Shown: positions 54,383 through 63,637 of the stretch, piece after piece
Layout: every line of letters starts with the position of its first letter
Position numbering within the stretch: position 1 is the stretch's first letter
Assembly (NCBI GenBank): GCA_963847615.1
Contig: CAWKAN010000016.1
Coordinates: 587,292-651,291, forward strand
Direction: 5' to 3'
Source of the DNA: Palsa-883 sp963847615
GTDB lineage: Bacteria > Pseudomonadota > Alphaproteobacteria > Acetobacterales > Acetobacteraceae
DNA length: 64,000 nucleotides
Notes under the pieces: model-generated
Database searches by the model: none
Told to the model about the DNA's origin: nothing
Seen by the model: only the letters and a program-made list of their open reading frames with translations
Position numbers and translations under genes: made by a program

Positions 54383-54511
54383 TTTCTCCCCCTCCCCTTG
54401 AGGGAGGGGGGTAGGGGGAGGGGTTGCTGCCAGGGTCGCGCCGAAGCGTCTTGCGCGTCGACCCCTCCCCCAACCCCCTCCCTCAAGGGGAGGGGGAGAA
54501 TGTTCCCCAGC
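54383..54511. repeat. Long imperfect inverted repeat
   Basis: Arms built from TTCTCCCCCTCCCCTTGAGG and GGGAGGGGG tracts at about 54383-54426 and 54461-54511 pair across a ~34-bp loop. It may terminate the upstream transcript, but no T-run follows. Confidence 0.7.
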
Positions 54512-54621
54512 CATGCCCTGATCCGATGCGTATGGCGGCTGCCCCCGGCCTCGCGAGCTTCTGGTCCCCCGCCATCGCGCCTATACTCCCGCGCGAGATG
54601 ATGGGGTGGGAGGAAGCACGC

Positions 54622-56004
54622 ATGACCATCGCCAACGGTTTGGCCGAGCGCATCCACGGCATGCGCTATGACACCCTGCCCGCGGATGCGCTGCACTGGG
54701 CGCGGGTGGCGATCCTCGACACGGTCGGCGTCACCCTGGCCGGCGCCGGCGAGCCGTGCGCGCGGATCGCCGCCCGGGTGCTGACCGGCGGGGCCTCGAC
54801 CGGGCCGAGCCTGATCTTCGGCACCGAGCACCGCGCCGCGCCGCTGGATGCCGCGATGATCAACGGCACCGCCGCGCACGCGCTGGATTTCGACGACTGT
54901 TCCAATACGCTCGGCGGGCATCCCTCGGCGCCGATCCTGCCGGCGCTGTTCGCGCTGGCCGAGACCTTGCACGTCGACGGGCGCGCCTTCATCACCGCGT
55001 ATATCGCCGGGTTCGAGACCGAGGCCCGCATCGCGCGCGGCATCAACTTCTATCATTACGAGAAAGGCTGGCATCCGACCGCGACCATCGGCACGTTTGG
55101 CGCCACCGCCGCCTGCGCGCACCTGCTCGGCATGCCGCCCGAGCGGATCGCCGTGGCGCTGGGCCTGGCGGCGTCGTTTGCCTCCGGCCTGAAGGCCAAT
55201 TTCGGCACCATGACGAAACCGCTGCATGTCGGCCACTGCTCGCGCAACGGCTTGCTGGCGGCGCTGCTGGTGGCCGACGGGTTCACCGCCAACCCGGGCG
55301 CGTTCGAGCACAAGCAGGGGTTCCTGGAGGTGTTCAACGGCGCCGGCAATTACGATGCCGGCGCGATCCTGCGCGACTGGGCCAACCCGCTGGACATCGC
55401 GCGGCCCGGCGTGGCGATCAAGCAGTATCCCTGCTGCGGCTCGACCCACCCGGCGGTTGACGCCATGCTGGCCCTGGTCCGCGAGCACGACATCGCGCCG
55501 GACGCGATCGAGCGGGTCGATGCGTGGACCCATCCGCGCCGCCTGGCGCACACCAATCGCCCCGACCCGAACAGTGCGTTGGATGCGAAGTTCAGCGTGC
55601 AATACTGCCTGGCGCGCGCCGCGATCGACCGCCAGGTGACGCTGGCGCATTTCGCCGATGACGCGCATCGCGACCCGGCGGTGCGGGCCATGCTGGGGCG
55701 CGTGCACGCCGCGCCGCATCCGGAGATGCCGATGGCCAACACGGACCATTTCGGCGGCGAGGTGCGCATCGCCTTGAAGGACGGCAGGGTCGTCTCGCGC
55801 CGCGTCAACCAGCCGATCGGCCGTGACTCCGACCACCCGCTGCCGCAGGACCTGCTGGAGGCGAAATTCATGGATTGCGCAACGATTGCGCTGACGCCGG
55901 CGGCCGCGCAGGGCCTGCTGGCGGTGCTGCGCCACGTTGACCAGGTGGCCGGTATCCGCCAGATCACCGCTGCCATGCTGCCCAAGCGGCATGGCGCTGA
56001 CTGA
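54622..56004 (+). CDS. MmgE/PrpD family protein
   Basis: 460 residues from MTIANGLAERIHGMRYDTLP, with a GGGAGGAAG box 5-13 bases upstream that decides the start. Family blocks: AILDTVGVTLAGAGEPCARI, NGTAAHALDFDDCSNTLGGH, AYIAGFETEARIARGINFYH, KQYPCCGSTHPAVDAMLALV. PrpD dehydrates 2-methylcitrate; many paralogues act on other tricarboxylates or itaconate-like acids. First of an operon with two LLM oxidoreductases and a PrpF isomerase, and without prpB/prpC, so a role other than the methylcitrate cycle is likely. Confidence 0.9.
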   Translation: MTIANGLAERIHGMRYDTLPADALHWARVAILDTVGVTLAGAGEPCARIAARVLTGGASTGPSLIFGTEHRAAPLDAAMINGTAAHALDFDDCSNTLGGHPSAPILPALFALAETLHVDGRAFITAYIAGFETEARIARGINFYHYEKGWHPTATIGTFGATAACAHLLGMPPERIAVALGLAASFASGLKANFGTMTKPLHVGHCSRNGLLAALLVADGFTANPGAFEHKQGFLEVFNGAGNYDAGAILRDWANPLDIARPGVAIKQYPCCGSTHPAVDAMLALVREHDIAPDAIERVDAWTHPRRLAHTNRPDPNSALDAKFSVQYCLARAAIDRQVTLAHFADDAHRDPAVRAMLGRVHAAPHPEMPMANTDHFGGEVRIALKDGRVVSRRVNQPIGRDSDHPLPQDLLEAKFMDCATIALTPAAAQGLLAVLRHVDQVAGIRQITAAMLPKRHGAD

Positions 56005-56007
56005 GGC

Positions 56008-56118
56008 TTTTCCGCGGCGGCACGCCGGCCGATACTCCCCGCGGCGGCACGCCGCCTGAGACTTCCCCGCGGCGGCACGCCGCCCGATACTGTCCGCGGC
56101 GCAACGCGGCCCGACGAT
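56008..56118 (+). repeat. Four ~27-28-bp tandem repeats with palindromic core
   Basis: Each unit contains CCGCGGCGGCACGCCG and ends GATAC, GAGAC or similar; GCGGCG/CGCCGC can pair within a unit. They lie between the PrpD-like stop and the next start. Confidence 0.7.
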
Positions 56119-56134
56119 CTCAAGGACCTCACCG

Positions 56135-57369
56135 GTGAAATTCGGCATCTTCTACGAGCACCAGCTGCCCCGGCCATGGAGCGCGACCAGCGAATACGAC
56201 CTGTTGCAGCAATCGCTGGCGCAGATCGAGCTGGCCGACCGGCTCGGCTACGACTACGCGTGGGAAGTCGAGCATCACTTCCTGGAGGAATATTCGCACT
56301 CCTCCGCGCCCGAGGTGTTCCTTGCCGCGGCCAGCCAGCGCACCAAGACCATCCGTCTTGGCCACGGCATCATCCAGCTCACCACCAATCAGCCGCACCG
56401 GGTGGCCGAGAAGGTGGCGACGCTCGACCTGCTGTCGGGCGGGCGGGTGGAGTTCGGCATGGGCGAGGGCGCCGGGCCGGCCGAGCTGCACCCGTTCAAC
56501 ATCCGGGTGCGCGACAAGCGCGAGCGGTGGGAGGAGGCGGTGCGCGCCATCATCCCGATGTTCACCCGCACGTCCTGGGAATTCCACGGCCGGTACCTAC
56601 GACTTTCCCGCCCGCAACGTGGTGCCGAAGCCGTTGCAGAAGCCGCATCCGCCGTTGTGGGTGGCGTGCTCCAACATCCAGACCATCGGCCAGGCCGGGG
56701 AATGGGGCATGGGCGCGCTGGGTTTCAGCTTCGTCTCGCCGGACGCGGCGCAGGCCTGGGTGCACCGCTACTACAACAACTTCCTGCACCGGGCGAACCG
56801 GCTGGGCGAGTACCAGGCCAATCCCAACATCGCGATCGTCAACGGCTTCATGTGCGCGCCGACCGACGCGGAGGCGATCGAGCTTGCCGCGGGCTGGACC
56901 TTTTTCATTTTCGCCCTGTCGTATTATGGCCGCAAGGGGGTCGATGCGCCCGGCACCGGCAATTTGTGGAACGAGTACCAGGACTGGCGCCAGACCGAGC
57001 AGGCGCAGCTGGCGCTGCGCAACGGGCTGATCGGCTCGCCCGAAACGATCCGCCGGCGGCTGCGCCAGTTCGAGGCGGCGCATGTCGATCAGGTGATCCT
57101 GCTGAACCAGGCCGGCAAGACCAGCCACCAGGCGATCTGCGACAGCCTCGAGCTGTTCGCGCGCGAGGTGATGCCGGAATTCCACGCCCGCCAACCCGAG
57201 CAGGATGCATGGAAGGAACGAGGTGCTGGGCGGGGGGCTGGTGTTGGCGGAGCTGGACACCGCGGCGTACGATCTGTACGCGCATCAGAACGAGGACATC
57301 GTGCGGTTGACGCCGGAACAGCTCAAGCAGCGCATGGCGGAGAAGGAACGGCTGGCGCAGTCGGCCTGA
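56135..57369 (+). pseudogene. LLM class flavin-dependent oxidoreductase, two frameshifts
   Basis: Opens (GTG) MKFGIFYEHQLPRPWSATSE with YDYAWEVEHHFLEEYSHSSA and GGRVEFGMGEGAGPAELHPF. Near 56597 the frame shifts to YDFPARNVVPKPLQKPHPPL, GEWGMGALGFSFVSPD and VDQVILLNQAGKTSHQAI; near 57215 it shifts again to EVLGGGLVLAELDTAAYDLY and ends RLAQSA. Restored ~411 residues, a luciferase-like monooxygenase. Substrate unknown; genomic context suggests breakdown of an organic acid or ester. Confidence 0.85.
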
Positions 57370-57385
57370 ACGGGGAGCGGCGGCG

Positions 57386-58403
57386 ATGCAGTTCGGCGTG
57401 TTCGACCACATGGACCGCGGCGCCGGCCCGCTCGATCGTTTCTATGCCGATCGCCTGGCGCTGGTGGAAGCCTACGACAAGGCCGGCTTCTACGGCTACC
57501 ACGTGGCCGAGCATCACGCGACGCCGCTCGGCCTGGCGCCCTCGCCGAGCGTGTATCTGTCCGCCGTCGCGCAACGCACGCGGCGCCTGCGTTTCGGCCC
57601 GCTGGTCTACACGCTGCCGCTGTATCATCCGCTGCGGCTGATCGACGAGATCTGCATGCTGGACCAGATGAGCGGCGGCCGCTTGCTGCTGGGCGTCGGG
57701 CGGGGCATCTCGCCGATCGAGAATCGTTATTTCGGCCACGATCCGGCGGATACCGCCGCGATGTACACCGAGGCGCTGGCGGTGATCCTGCGCGGCCTGA
57801 CCTGCGAGGCGCTGACCTTCGAGGGCAAATACTACCAGTTTCGCGACGTGCCGATGGAACTGACGCCGAAGCAGCTGCCGTATCCGCCGCTGTGGTACGG
57901 CATCGGCCGCCCCGACGGCACGGTCTGGACGGCACGGCACAGCGTGAATGTCGTGACCAACCTCGACGCCAGGGGCACGCGCGCGATCACCGATCGGTAT
58001 CGCGCGGAATGGACCGCGCTGGGCCGCGCGCCGGAGACCATCCCGTTCATGGCGGTCAACCGGCACATCGTGCTGGCGGACACCGACCGGGAAGCGCTGG
58101 AGACCGCGCGGCCGGCCTATCGCCAATGGCGCGCCAGCTTCCTGAAGTTATGGAACCGGCACAACATGCCGTTGCCCAATCCCAACGCGCTGTTCCCCGA
58201 GGAATTCGACGCGGCCGAGGCGACCGGGCGGGCGGTCGCCGGCGCGGCCCCCAAGGTGCGCGATTTCCTGACGCGTGACATCGCCGCGAGCGGCGTCAAT
58301 TATCTGCTGTGCCGCTTCGCCTTCGGCAGCATGAGCCGGCCCGGAGGCGGAACGCTCGATCAGCCTGTTCACCCGTCATGTCATGGGGGAGTTCGTCCGA
58401 TGA
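57386..58403 (+). pseudogene. Second LLM flavin oxidoreductase, C-terminal frameshift
   Basis: MQFGVFDHMDRGAGPLDRFY, YGYHVAEHHATPLGLAPSPS, FGPLVYTLPLYHPLRLIDEI and GGRLLLGVGRGISPIENRYF identify a luciferase-like monooxygenase. After RFAFGSMSRP one extra G (about 58339-58342) shifts the frame; dropping it gives EAERSISLFTRHVMGEFVR and a TGA that overlaps the PrpF start. As read, the frame instead runs into prpF to give a 720-residue fusion, which is most simply explained by the indel. Confidence 0.85.
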
Positions 58404-59548
58404 CCACGCTCACGCTGCCGGCCGTCTTCATGCGGGGGGGCACGTCGAAGGCGGTGATGTTCCACCAGCGCGACCTGCCGGCGGAACGGTCCGAATGGGA
58501 TCGGCTGTTCCTGGCCGCGATGGGCAGCCCGGATCCGTACGGGCGCCAGCTCAATGGCATGGGCGGCGGCATCTCGTCGCTGTCGAAGGTCTGCGTCATC
58601 GCCCCCTCGGCGCGCAACGATGCCGATGTGGACTATACCTTCGCGCAGGTGCAGATTCGCGAGGCGCGCGTGGATTTCCGCGCCAATTGCGGCAACATGA
58701 GCTCCGCCGTCGGGCCGTTTGCGATCGACGAGGGGCTGGTGGGCGCGGCGGGCGACCAGGCGACGGTGCGGATCTACAACACCAACACCAAGAAGCTGAT
58801 CCACGCGACGTTTCCGCTGCGCGACGGCAAGCCGCGGTACGATGGCGATCTGGTGATCCCGGGGGTCGCCGGCTCCGGTGCGCCGGTACGGCTGGATTTC
58901 ATCACGCCGGGCGGGGCGACCACCGGCAAGCTGCTGCCGACCGGCAAGCCGGTGGACCTGCTGGACGTGCCGGGCGTCGGCCGGATCGCCGCCTCGATGG
59001 TCGATGCGGCCAACGCGGGGGTGTTCCTGCGCGCCGCCGATCTCGGCCTGGCCGGCACCGAGCTGCCGGAACAGCTCGATGCCGACACGGCGTTGCTGGC
59101 CCGGCTGCAAGCGATACGGCAATGCGCCGCGGTGGCCATGGGCATCGCGCGCGACCGGGCGGAGGCCGCGACCATTGCCGGCGTGCCGATGATCGGCTTC
59201 GTCGCTCCGCCGGCCGACGCGCCGACGCTGACCGGCGAGGCGATCGCCAAGGGCGACGTCGATCTGACCGCACGCTTCCTGTCGAACGGCCAGCCGCATC
59301 GCGCGCTGCCGTTGACCGCCTCGCTGTGCACCGGCGTTGCCGCCCGCATCGCGGGGACGCTGGTCGCGGAGGCGCTGGCACCGGGGGCGGCGGGGCGCGA
59401 GGCGATCCGCATCGGGATGCCCTCCGGCATCCTGGCGGTCGGCGCGGCGGTCGAGCAGATCGGCCCGGGCGCGTGGCTGGCGCAGCGCGGCTCGTTCTTC
59501 CGCACCACGCGGCGGTTGTTTGACGGGCGGATCTATCTGGAGGTCTAG
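58400..59548 (+). CDS. prpF: PrpF family isomerase
   Basis: 382 residues from MTTLTLPAVFMRGGTSKAVM. The family core is visible: FMRGGTSKAVMFHQRDLP, RQLNGMGGGISSLSKVCVIA, FRANCGNMSSAVGPFAIDEG with the conserved Cys, and ATIAGVPMIGFVAPPAD. PrpF is a 2-methylaconitate cis-trans isomerase of the DAP-epimerase fold; relatives include 4-oxalomesaconate tautomerases. With a PrpD-like protein upstream it likely acts on an aconitate-type acid. Confidence 0.9.
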   Translation: MTTLTLPAVFMRGGTSKAVMFHQRDLPAERSEWDRLFLAAMGSPDPYGRQLNGMGGGISSLSKVCVIAPSARNDADVDYTFAQVQIREARVDFRANCGNMSSAVGPFAIDEGLVGAAGDQATVRIYNTNTKKLIHATFPLRDGKPRYDGDLVIPGVAGSGAPVRLDFITPGGATTGKLLPTGKPVDLLDVPGVGRIAASMVDAANAGVFLRAADLGLAGTELPEQLDADTALLARLQAIRQCAAVAMGIARDRAEAATIAGVPMIGFVAPPADAPTLTGEAIAKGDVDLTARFLSNGQPHRALPLTASLCTGVAARIAGTLVAEALAPGAAGREAIRIGMPSGILAVGAAVEQIGPGAWLAQRGSFFRTTRRLFDGRIYLEV

Positions 59549-59650
59549 CGGCAACGCGCGCGCCGGGCGGGTGCGACCCGCCGCGCCAGCTGTGGCCGCA
59601 CCCGGGTTCGCCGGGCAGCGCGGCCGGTGCGGGTTGCGGCGGGGCAGCCC

Positions 59651-59677
59651 GAACCGGTTCGCCCAACCGGTTCGCCC
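59651..59677. promoter_or_regulatory. Two AACCGGTT-containing direct repeats
   Basis: AACCGGTTCGCCC occurs twice head to tail, about 110-136 bp upstream of the M16 protease start; the AACCGGTT palindromes are spaced 13 bp. Possible operator. Confidence 0.35.
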
Positions 59678-59787
59678 CTGGGCCAACTCGCCGGCTCCCC
59701 CGGGCTTTCACCGTTTGGTCATCGTCCGCATCCACCCTATATCGCAGAGCCACGCCCGCCCGCGGCCCACACAGGAGCCCCCCACAC

Positions 59788-61056
59788 GTGACCGAAGCCA
59801 TCCGCCTGACCCGGCTCCCATCCGGCCTGACCGTCGTTACCGAACGGATGGCGCGGGTCGAGACCGTCTCGCTCGGCGCCTATGTCGGCTCCGGCTCGCG
59901 CCACGAGCTGGCCGAGGAGAACGGGGTGTCCCACTTCCTGGAGCACATGGCCTTCAAGGGCACCGAACGGCGCACCGCGGCGGAGATCGCCGAGGAGATC
60001 GAGGCGGTGGGCGGCCACCTGAACGCCTACACCGCGCGCGAGCAGACCGCCTATTACGTCAAGGTGCTGAAGGAGGACACGGCGCTGGCCGCCGACATCA
60101 TCGGCGACATCCTGACCCATTCCAGCTTCGACCCGGAGGAACTGGAGCGCGAGCGCGGGGTGATCCTGCAGGAGATCGGCCAGGCCAACGACACGCCGGA
60201 CGACATCATCTTCGACCATTTCCAGGAGGTGGCGTTCCCCGACCAGCCGATCGGCCGGCCGGTGCTGGGCATCGGAGGCGGGCATCCGCGCGATGCCGCG
60301 CGCCACGCTGACCGGCTACATGCGCCGGCACTACCCGGCGTCCAACGTGGTGGTGGCGGCGGCCGGGGCGCTGCACCACGACGACATCCTGGAGCTGGTC
60401 AACCGGCATTTCGCCGACCTGCCGGGCGATCCGCTCGCCCAAGGCCACGGCGGCGCGCTACGGCGGGGGCGAGTTCCGCGAGACCCGCGAGCTGGACCAG
60501 GTGCACATCGTGCTGGGCTTCCCGTGCGCGGGGTATGGCGATCCGGACTATTACCCGACCCTGCTGCTGTCGACGCTGCTGGGCGGCGGGATGTCCTCGC
60601 GGCTGTTCCAGGAGGTGCGGGAGAAGCGCGGGCTGGTGTATTCGATCTACTCGTTCAGCTCGCCGTTCATGGATGGCGGGCTGTTCGGCATCTACGCCGG
60701 CACCGGGGAGAGCGAGGCGGCCGAGCTGATGCCGGTGACGCTGGAGGAGCTGCACAAGGTGCAGGTGGCGGTGAGCGAGGTGGAGCTGGCGCGCGCGCGG
60801 GCGCAGGTGAAGGCGAGCCTGCTGATGTCGCTGGAGAGCACCGGCAGCCGCTGCGAGCAGCTGGCCCGGCAGTTGCAGGTGTTCGGCCGGGTGATCCCGA
60901 CGGCGGAGACGGTGGCGAAGATCAACGCGGTGACCACGGCGGACATCTGCCGCGCCGCGGCGCGGCGTGTTCCGCGCCGCGCCGACGCTGGCGACGCTGG
61001 GGCCGGTGGAGCAGGTGCCGGGGTTGGCGGAGGTGGCGGAGCGGCTGGCGGCGTAG
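59788..61056 (+). pseudogene. M16 family zinc protease (processing-peptidase type), three frameshifts
   Basis: GTG start with an AGGAG box ~10 bases upstream. Frame 1: MTEAIRLTRLPSGLTVVTER, then the HxxEH zinc motif in GVSHFLEHMAFKGTERRTAA, to VLGI near 60270. An extra G there leads to frame 2 (MPRATLTGYMRRHYPASNVV, DDILELVNRHFADLPGDPL), then near 60450 to frame 3 (ELDQVHIVLGFPCAGYGDPD, GGGMSSRLFQEVREKRGLVY) and near 60968 to VFRAAPTLATLGPVEQVPGL ending LAA. Restored ~420 residues, a complete M16B peptidase. Three shifts in a conserved protein suggest indel errors. Confidence 0.88.
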
Positions 61057-61126
61057 GGGGGGTTGGGGGGCGGCTGGGGCGGCGCCCAGGCCAGCTACGC
61101 CCCACCGGTGGGGGGTGGATGGCCTA

Positions 61127-61231
61127 GTGCCCTGAGTCGCTGAAAATGAGGGGTTGTGTAGCCCCCTTGCGTTGGGATTTGTGGCGCGAAGAGATGGAGG
61201 AGATCCCCTCACTATCAAGGACGCGAGGCAC
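61127..61231. mobile_element. 105-bp IS630-type MITE in CTAG
   Basis: TA (61125-61126, 61232-61233) flanks the element. Left end GTGCCCTGAGTCGCTGAAAA and the reversed right end GTGCCTCGCGTCCTTGATAG are imperfect inverted repeats, both continuing into TGAGGGG. No coding capacity. Confidence 0.65.
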
Positions 61232-61236
61232 TAGGC

Positions 61237-61585
61237 GGCCGGGGCCGGGCGCACGCCGGAGGACATCGATCTCGGCCCGGACCCGCTGCGGGAACGCTCG
61301 GGCGGCGCGCCAGATGCGTGAAGGAGCGCTTCTGGCGCGGACCGCGCCCACCGGAATTGAGCCCCGGCTGGAGGCCCTACAGGCCCGCCGCCGCGTCATG
61401 AGGCGGAGGCGTGGATAGGCGTGCACGCTCGGCTCAACTCGCGAGGGTGATGACCCTCAAGACAATCGGCCCGCACTGGCGACACGCCAGGCCGTTTGAT
61501 ACGCTCAACTCAATTCCTCCCACCGGCCTGCTTTTGCGGACGACCAGGCACTACGGCGACAATGTTTGCCAGGAAATGACACCCT
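61237..61585. other. Intergenic, no supported gene
   Basis: About 350 bases between the MITE and the restriction-modification locus. The GC drops rightward. One frame resembles a protein tail (GIEPRLEALQARRRVMRRRR) but no gene can be assigned. Confidence 0.3.
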
Positions 61586-63637
61586 ATGAACAACAAGCTG
61601 CAGCCTCCCTTCTTGACACACGCCATCGCCGATGGTCTCGCGAATTTCGCCGGCGAAGGGAAGACCGAGCGCATCCGATACGTTGCTGCCGACCACTCGG
61701 AACGCTGGGCCGACCCGGAGGAGAAGGTCCGGGCTGAGTTTTGGGCCGAACTCATCTACAAATACGAATACCGTCCCGAGCGTATCCGGTTTGAGGTTAG
61801 AGTTCCCCGCCGCATGCCAAACAACCTTGCCGACCTCGTCATCTACGGCGACAAGGACAAGGAGATGAAAGAGCCCTACTTCGTCTTCGAGTGCAAACGC
61901 GCGGACGTTTCCGACGCCGAGTTTACCCAATCCATCGAACAAGCCTGCGGAAACCGTGCCAATCTAGCCGCGCCATTCTGCGGCGCCATTGCCGGTCTCA
62001 CCCGGCGCTTCCTGCGCTTCGACAAATTCCCACCCGGCGAGCGCGACAAAAACATCCTCCCCGACATTCCCGTTCGCTACGGTAAGCTCCCGGACTGGCG
62101 TTTCTACAAGAACGCCCCCGGCAACAACCTGTCCGCAGTACCGCGGGAGGAACTGCGCGCTGCCATCCGCAAGTGTCACCAAACCCTTTGGGAAGGGGGG
62201 CGGCGCAGCCCCATCGCCGCCTTCGGCGAGTTCTGCAAAATCATCTTCGTCAAACACCGCGACGAGAAAAACCCCGAGCGGAATGACGGCGAGCCCTACA
62301 CCTTTCAGCGGCGCCGCGAAGAAACAGCCGACGAACTCGCGGCCCGTATCAACAAGCTCTATAGTCACGAGCAGGAATTGGAGCCGGATGTATTCACTGA
62401 CAAAATCAATGTTGACCCGCCCGTCCTCGCGCAGGTTGTAGAGCACTTGGAGGGCATTTCACTGGATCGCACTGAACTGGACACGAAAGGTGTAGCCTTC
62501 GAGGAGTTCATGGGCGGTTTCTTCAAGGGCGACTTCGGACAATACTTTACTCCACGCGAACTCATTGGCTTTGCGGTCGAGGTGCTAAATCCGGAGAGGA
62601 CGCAACTCGTGCTCGACCCCGCCTGTGGCTCCGGCGGCTTCTTGCTCTATGCGCTCGACCACGTTCGTCGCGAAGCCGATCGCCGGTTCCCGAAACATCG
62701 CACCGACGCGAGACAGAGCCGTGAACACTACGCCTACTGGCACGATTTCGCGGAAAGAAGCCTATTTGGTCTCGAAATCAACGAGGAGCTGGCCCGCGTT
62801 GCCAAGATGAACATGATTATCCATGACGACGGCCATGCGAACATCGTGGGGCATGACGCGCTAGACTTCATGGATAAGATTACCGCAAAAAAAGGCACGA
62901 TTACGCCCGGCAAATTCGACCTCATCCTCACCAACCCACCCTTCGGCTCCGTGGTAAAGCGCGCCGAAAAGGGCGAGGGTTACTTGGAGCAATTCGAGCT
63001 TCGCAACTACATCGGCAAGAGCACCACCGGAACGGAGCCGGACGAATCCACAAAAAGCGAGACCGACGCCAAGCGTGGCTCCAAAGCCGTGAAAGAGCGC
63101 GCCAGCATCAAGACGGAAATCCTGTTCCTTGAGCGCGTCCACTCCTTCCTCAAGCCGGGCAGCGGTCGTACCGCCATTGTCTTGCCAGACGGCATCCTCA
63201 CCAATTCGTCCCTGCAAGGCGTGCGCGACTGGCTGCTCGCTCACTTCCAGCTTCTCGCTGTCGTCTCTCTCCCGCAGTTCGCCTTTGCCCACTACGACGC
63301 CGGGGTGAAAGCTAGCCTAGTCTTCCTTCGCCGCCTGAAGGACGGCGAGATGGTGCCGGGGGACGTTCCCATATTCATGGCCCTTGCAGAGAACATCGGG
63401 TACGACGCCACCGGGCGGAAGACCTTCGCAGTGACCGTGGAGACGGAACATCTCGGTTTGGAGAAGGTCGAGCTTCAGCGCTGCGACCTCTTCGATTTTC
63501 GCGTCTACTACGAGTGGAGCATGGCCAATCCGAAGAAGCCCGCGTGGAGTGAGCGGCACCGCGAGATCATCGCCGACACGGGCATTGTTGCGCAATGGCG
63601 AGCATTCGAAAGGGACCCTCGGCCTTTTTTCGTCTAA
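61586..63637 (+). CDS. Restriction-modification fusion: PD-(D/E)xK nuclease plus N6-adenine methylase
   Basis: 683 residues. Residues ~40-130 resemble the HsdR N-terminal nuclease domain, with Asp in NNLADLVIYGD and E-x-K in YFVFECKRAD. A helical HsdM-like region follows (SPIAAFGEFCKIIFVKHRDE, GVAFEEFMGGFFKGDFGQYF then TPRELI). The methylase has motif I DPACGSGGFLLYALDHVRRE (~345) and motif IV LTNPPFGSV (~447). A combined nuclease-methylase with a separate specificity subunit resembles BcgI-type (type IIB) systems; alternatively it is a type I M subunit with an HsdR further on. Codon use is less GC-rich than the core. Confidence 0.85.
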   Translation: MNNKLQPPFLTHAIADGLANFAGEGKTERIRYVAADHSERWADPEEKVRAEFWAELIYKYEYRPERIRFEVRVPRRMPNNLADLVIYGDKDKEMKEPYFVFECKRADVSDAEFTQSIEQACGNRANLAAPFCGAIAGLTRRFLRFDKFPPGERDKNILPDIPVRYGKLPDWRFYKNAPGNNLSAVPREELRAAIRKCHQTLWEGGRRSPIAAFGEFCKIIFVKHRDEKNPERNDGEPYTFQRRREETADELAARINKLYSHEQELEPDVFTDKINVDPPVLAQVVEHLEGISLDRTELDTKGVAFEEFMGGFFKGDFGQYFTPRELIGFAVEVLNPERTQLVLDPACGSGGFLLYALDHVRREADRRFPKHRTDARQSREHYAYWHDFAERSLFGLEINEELARVAKMNMIIHDDGHANIVGHDALDFMDKITAKKGTITPGKFDLILTNPPFGSVVKRAEKGEGYLEQFELRNYIGKSTTGTEPDESTKSETDAKRGSKAVKERASIKTEILFLERVHSFLKPGSGRTAIVLPDGILTNSSLQGVRDWLLAHFQLLAVVSLPQFAFAHYDAGVKASLVFLRRLKDGEMVPGDVPIFMALAENIGYDATGRKTFAVTVETEHLGLEKVELQRCDLFDFRVYYEWSMANPKKPAWSERHREIIADTGIVAQWRAFERDPRPFFV

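Noticed and set aside
52510..56148. 1212-codon open frame on the minus strand
   Set aside because: It is antisense to the TIGR02302 and PrpD-like genes, whose products show clear family motifs. Long antisense frames are expected at this GC content, and its translation is Arg/Gln/His-rich with no motifs.
57386..59548. 720-residue natural fusion of an LLM monooxygenase and PrpF
   Set aside because: Removing one G near 58340 restores a normal LLM C-terminus and an ATGA junction with prpF, so an indel is the simpler explanation.
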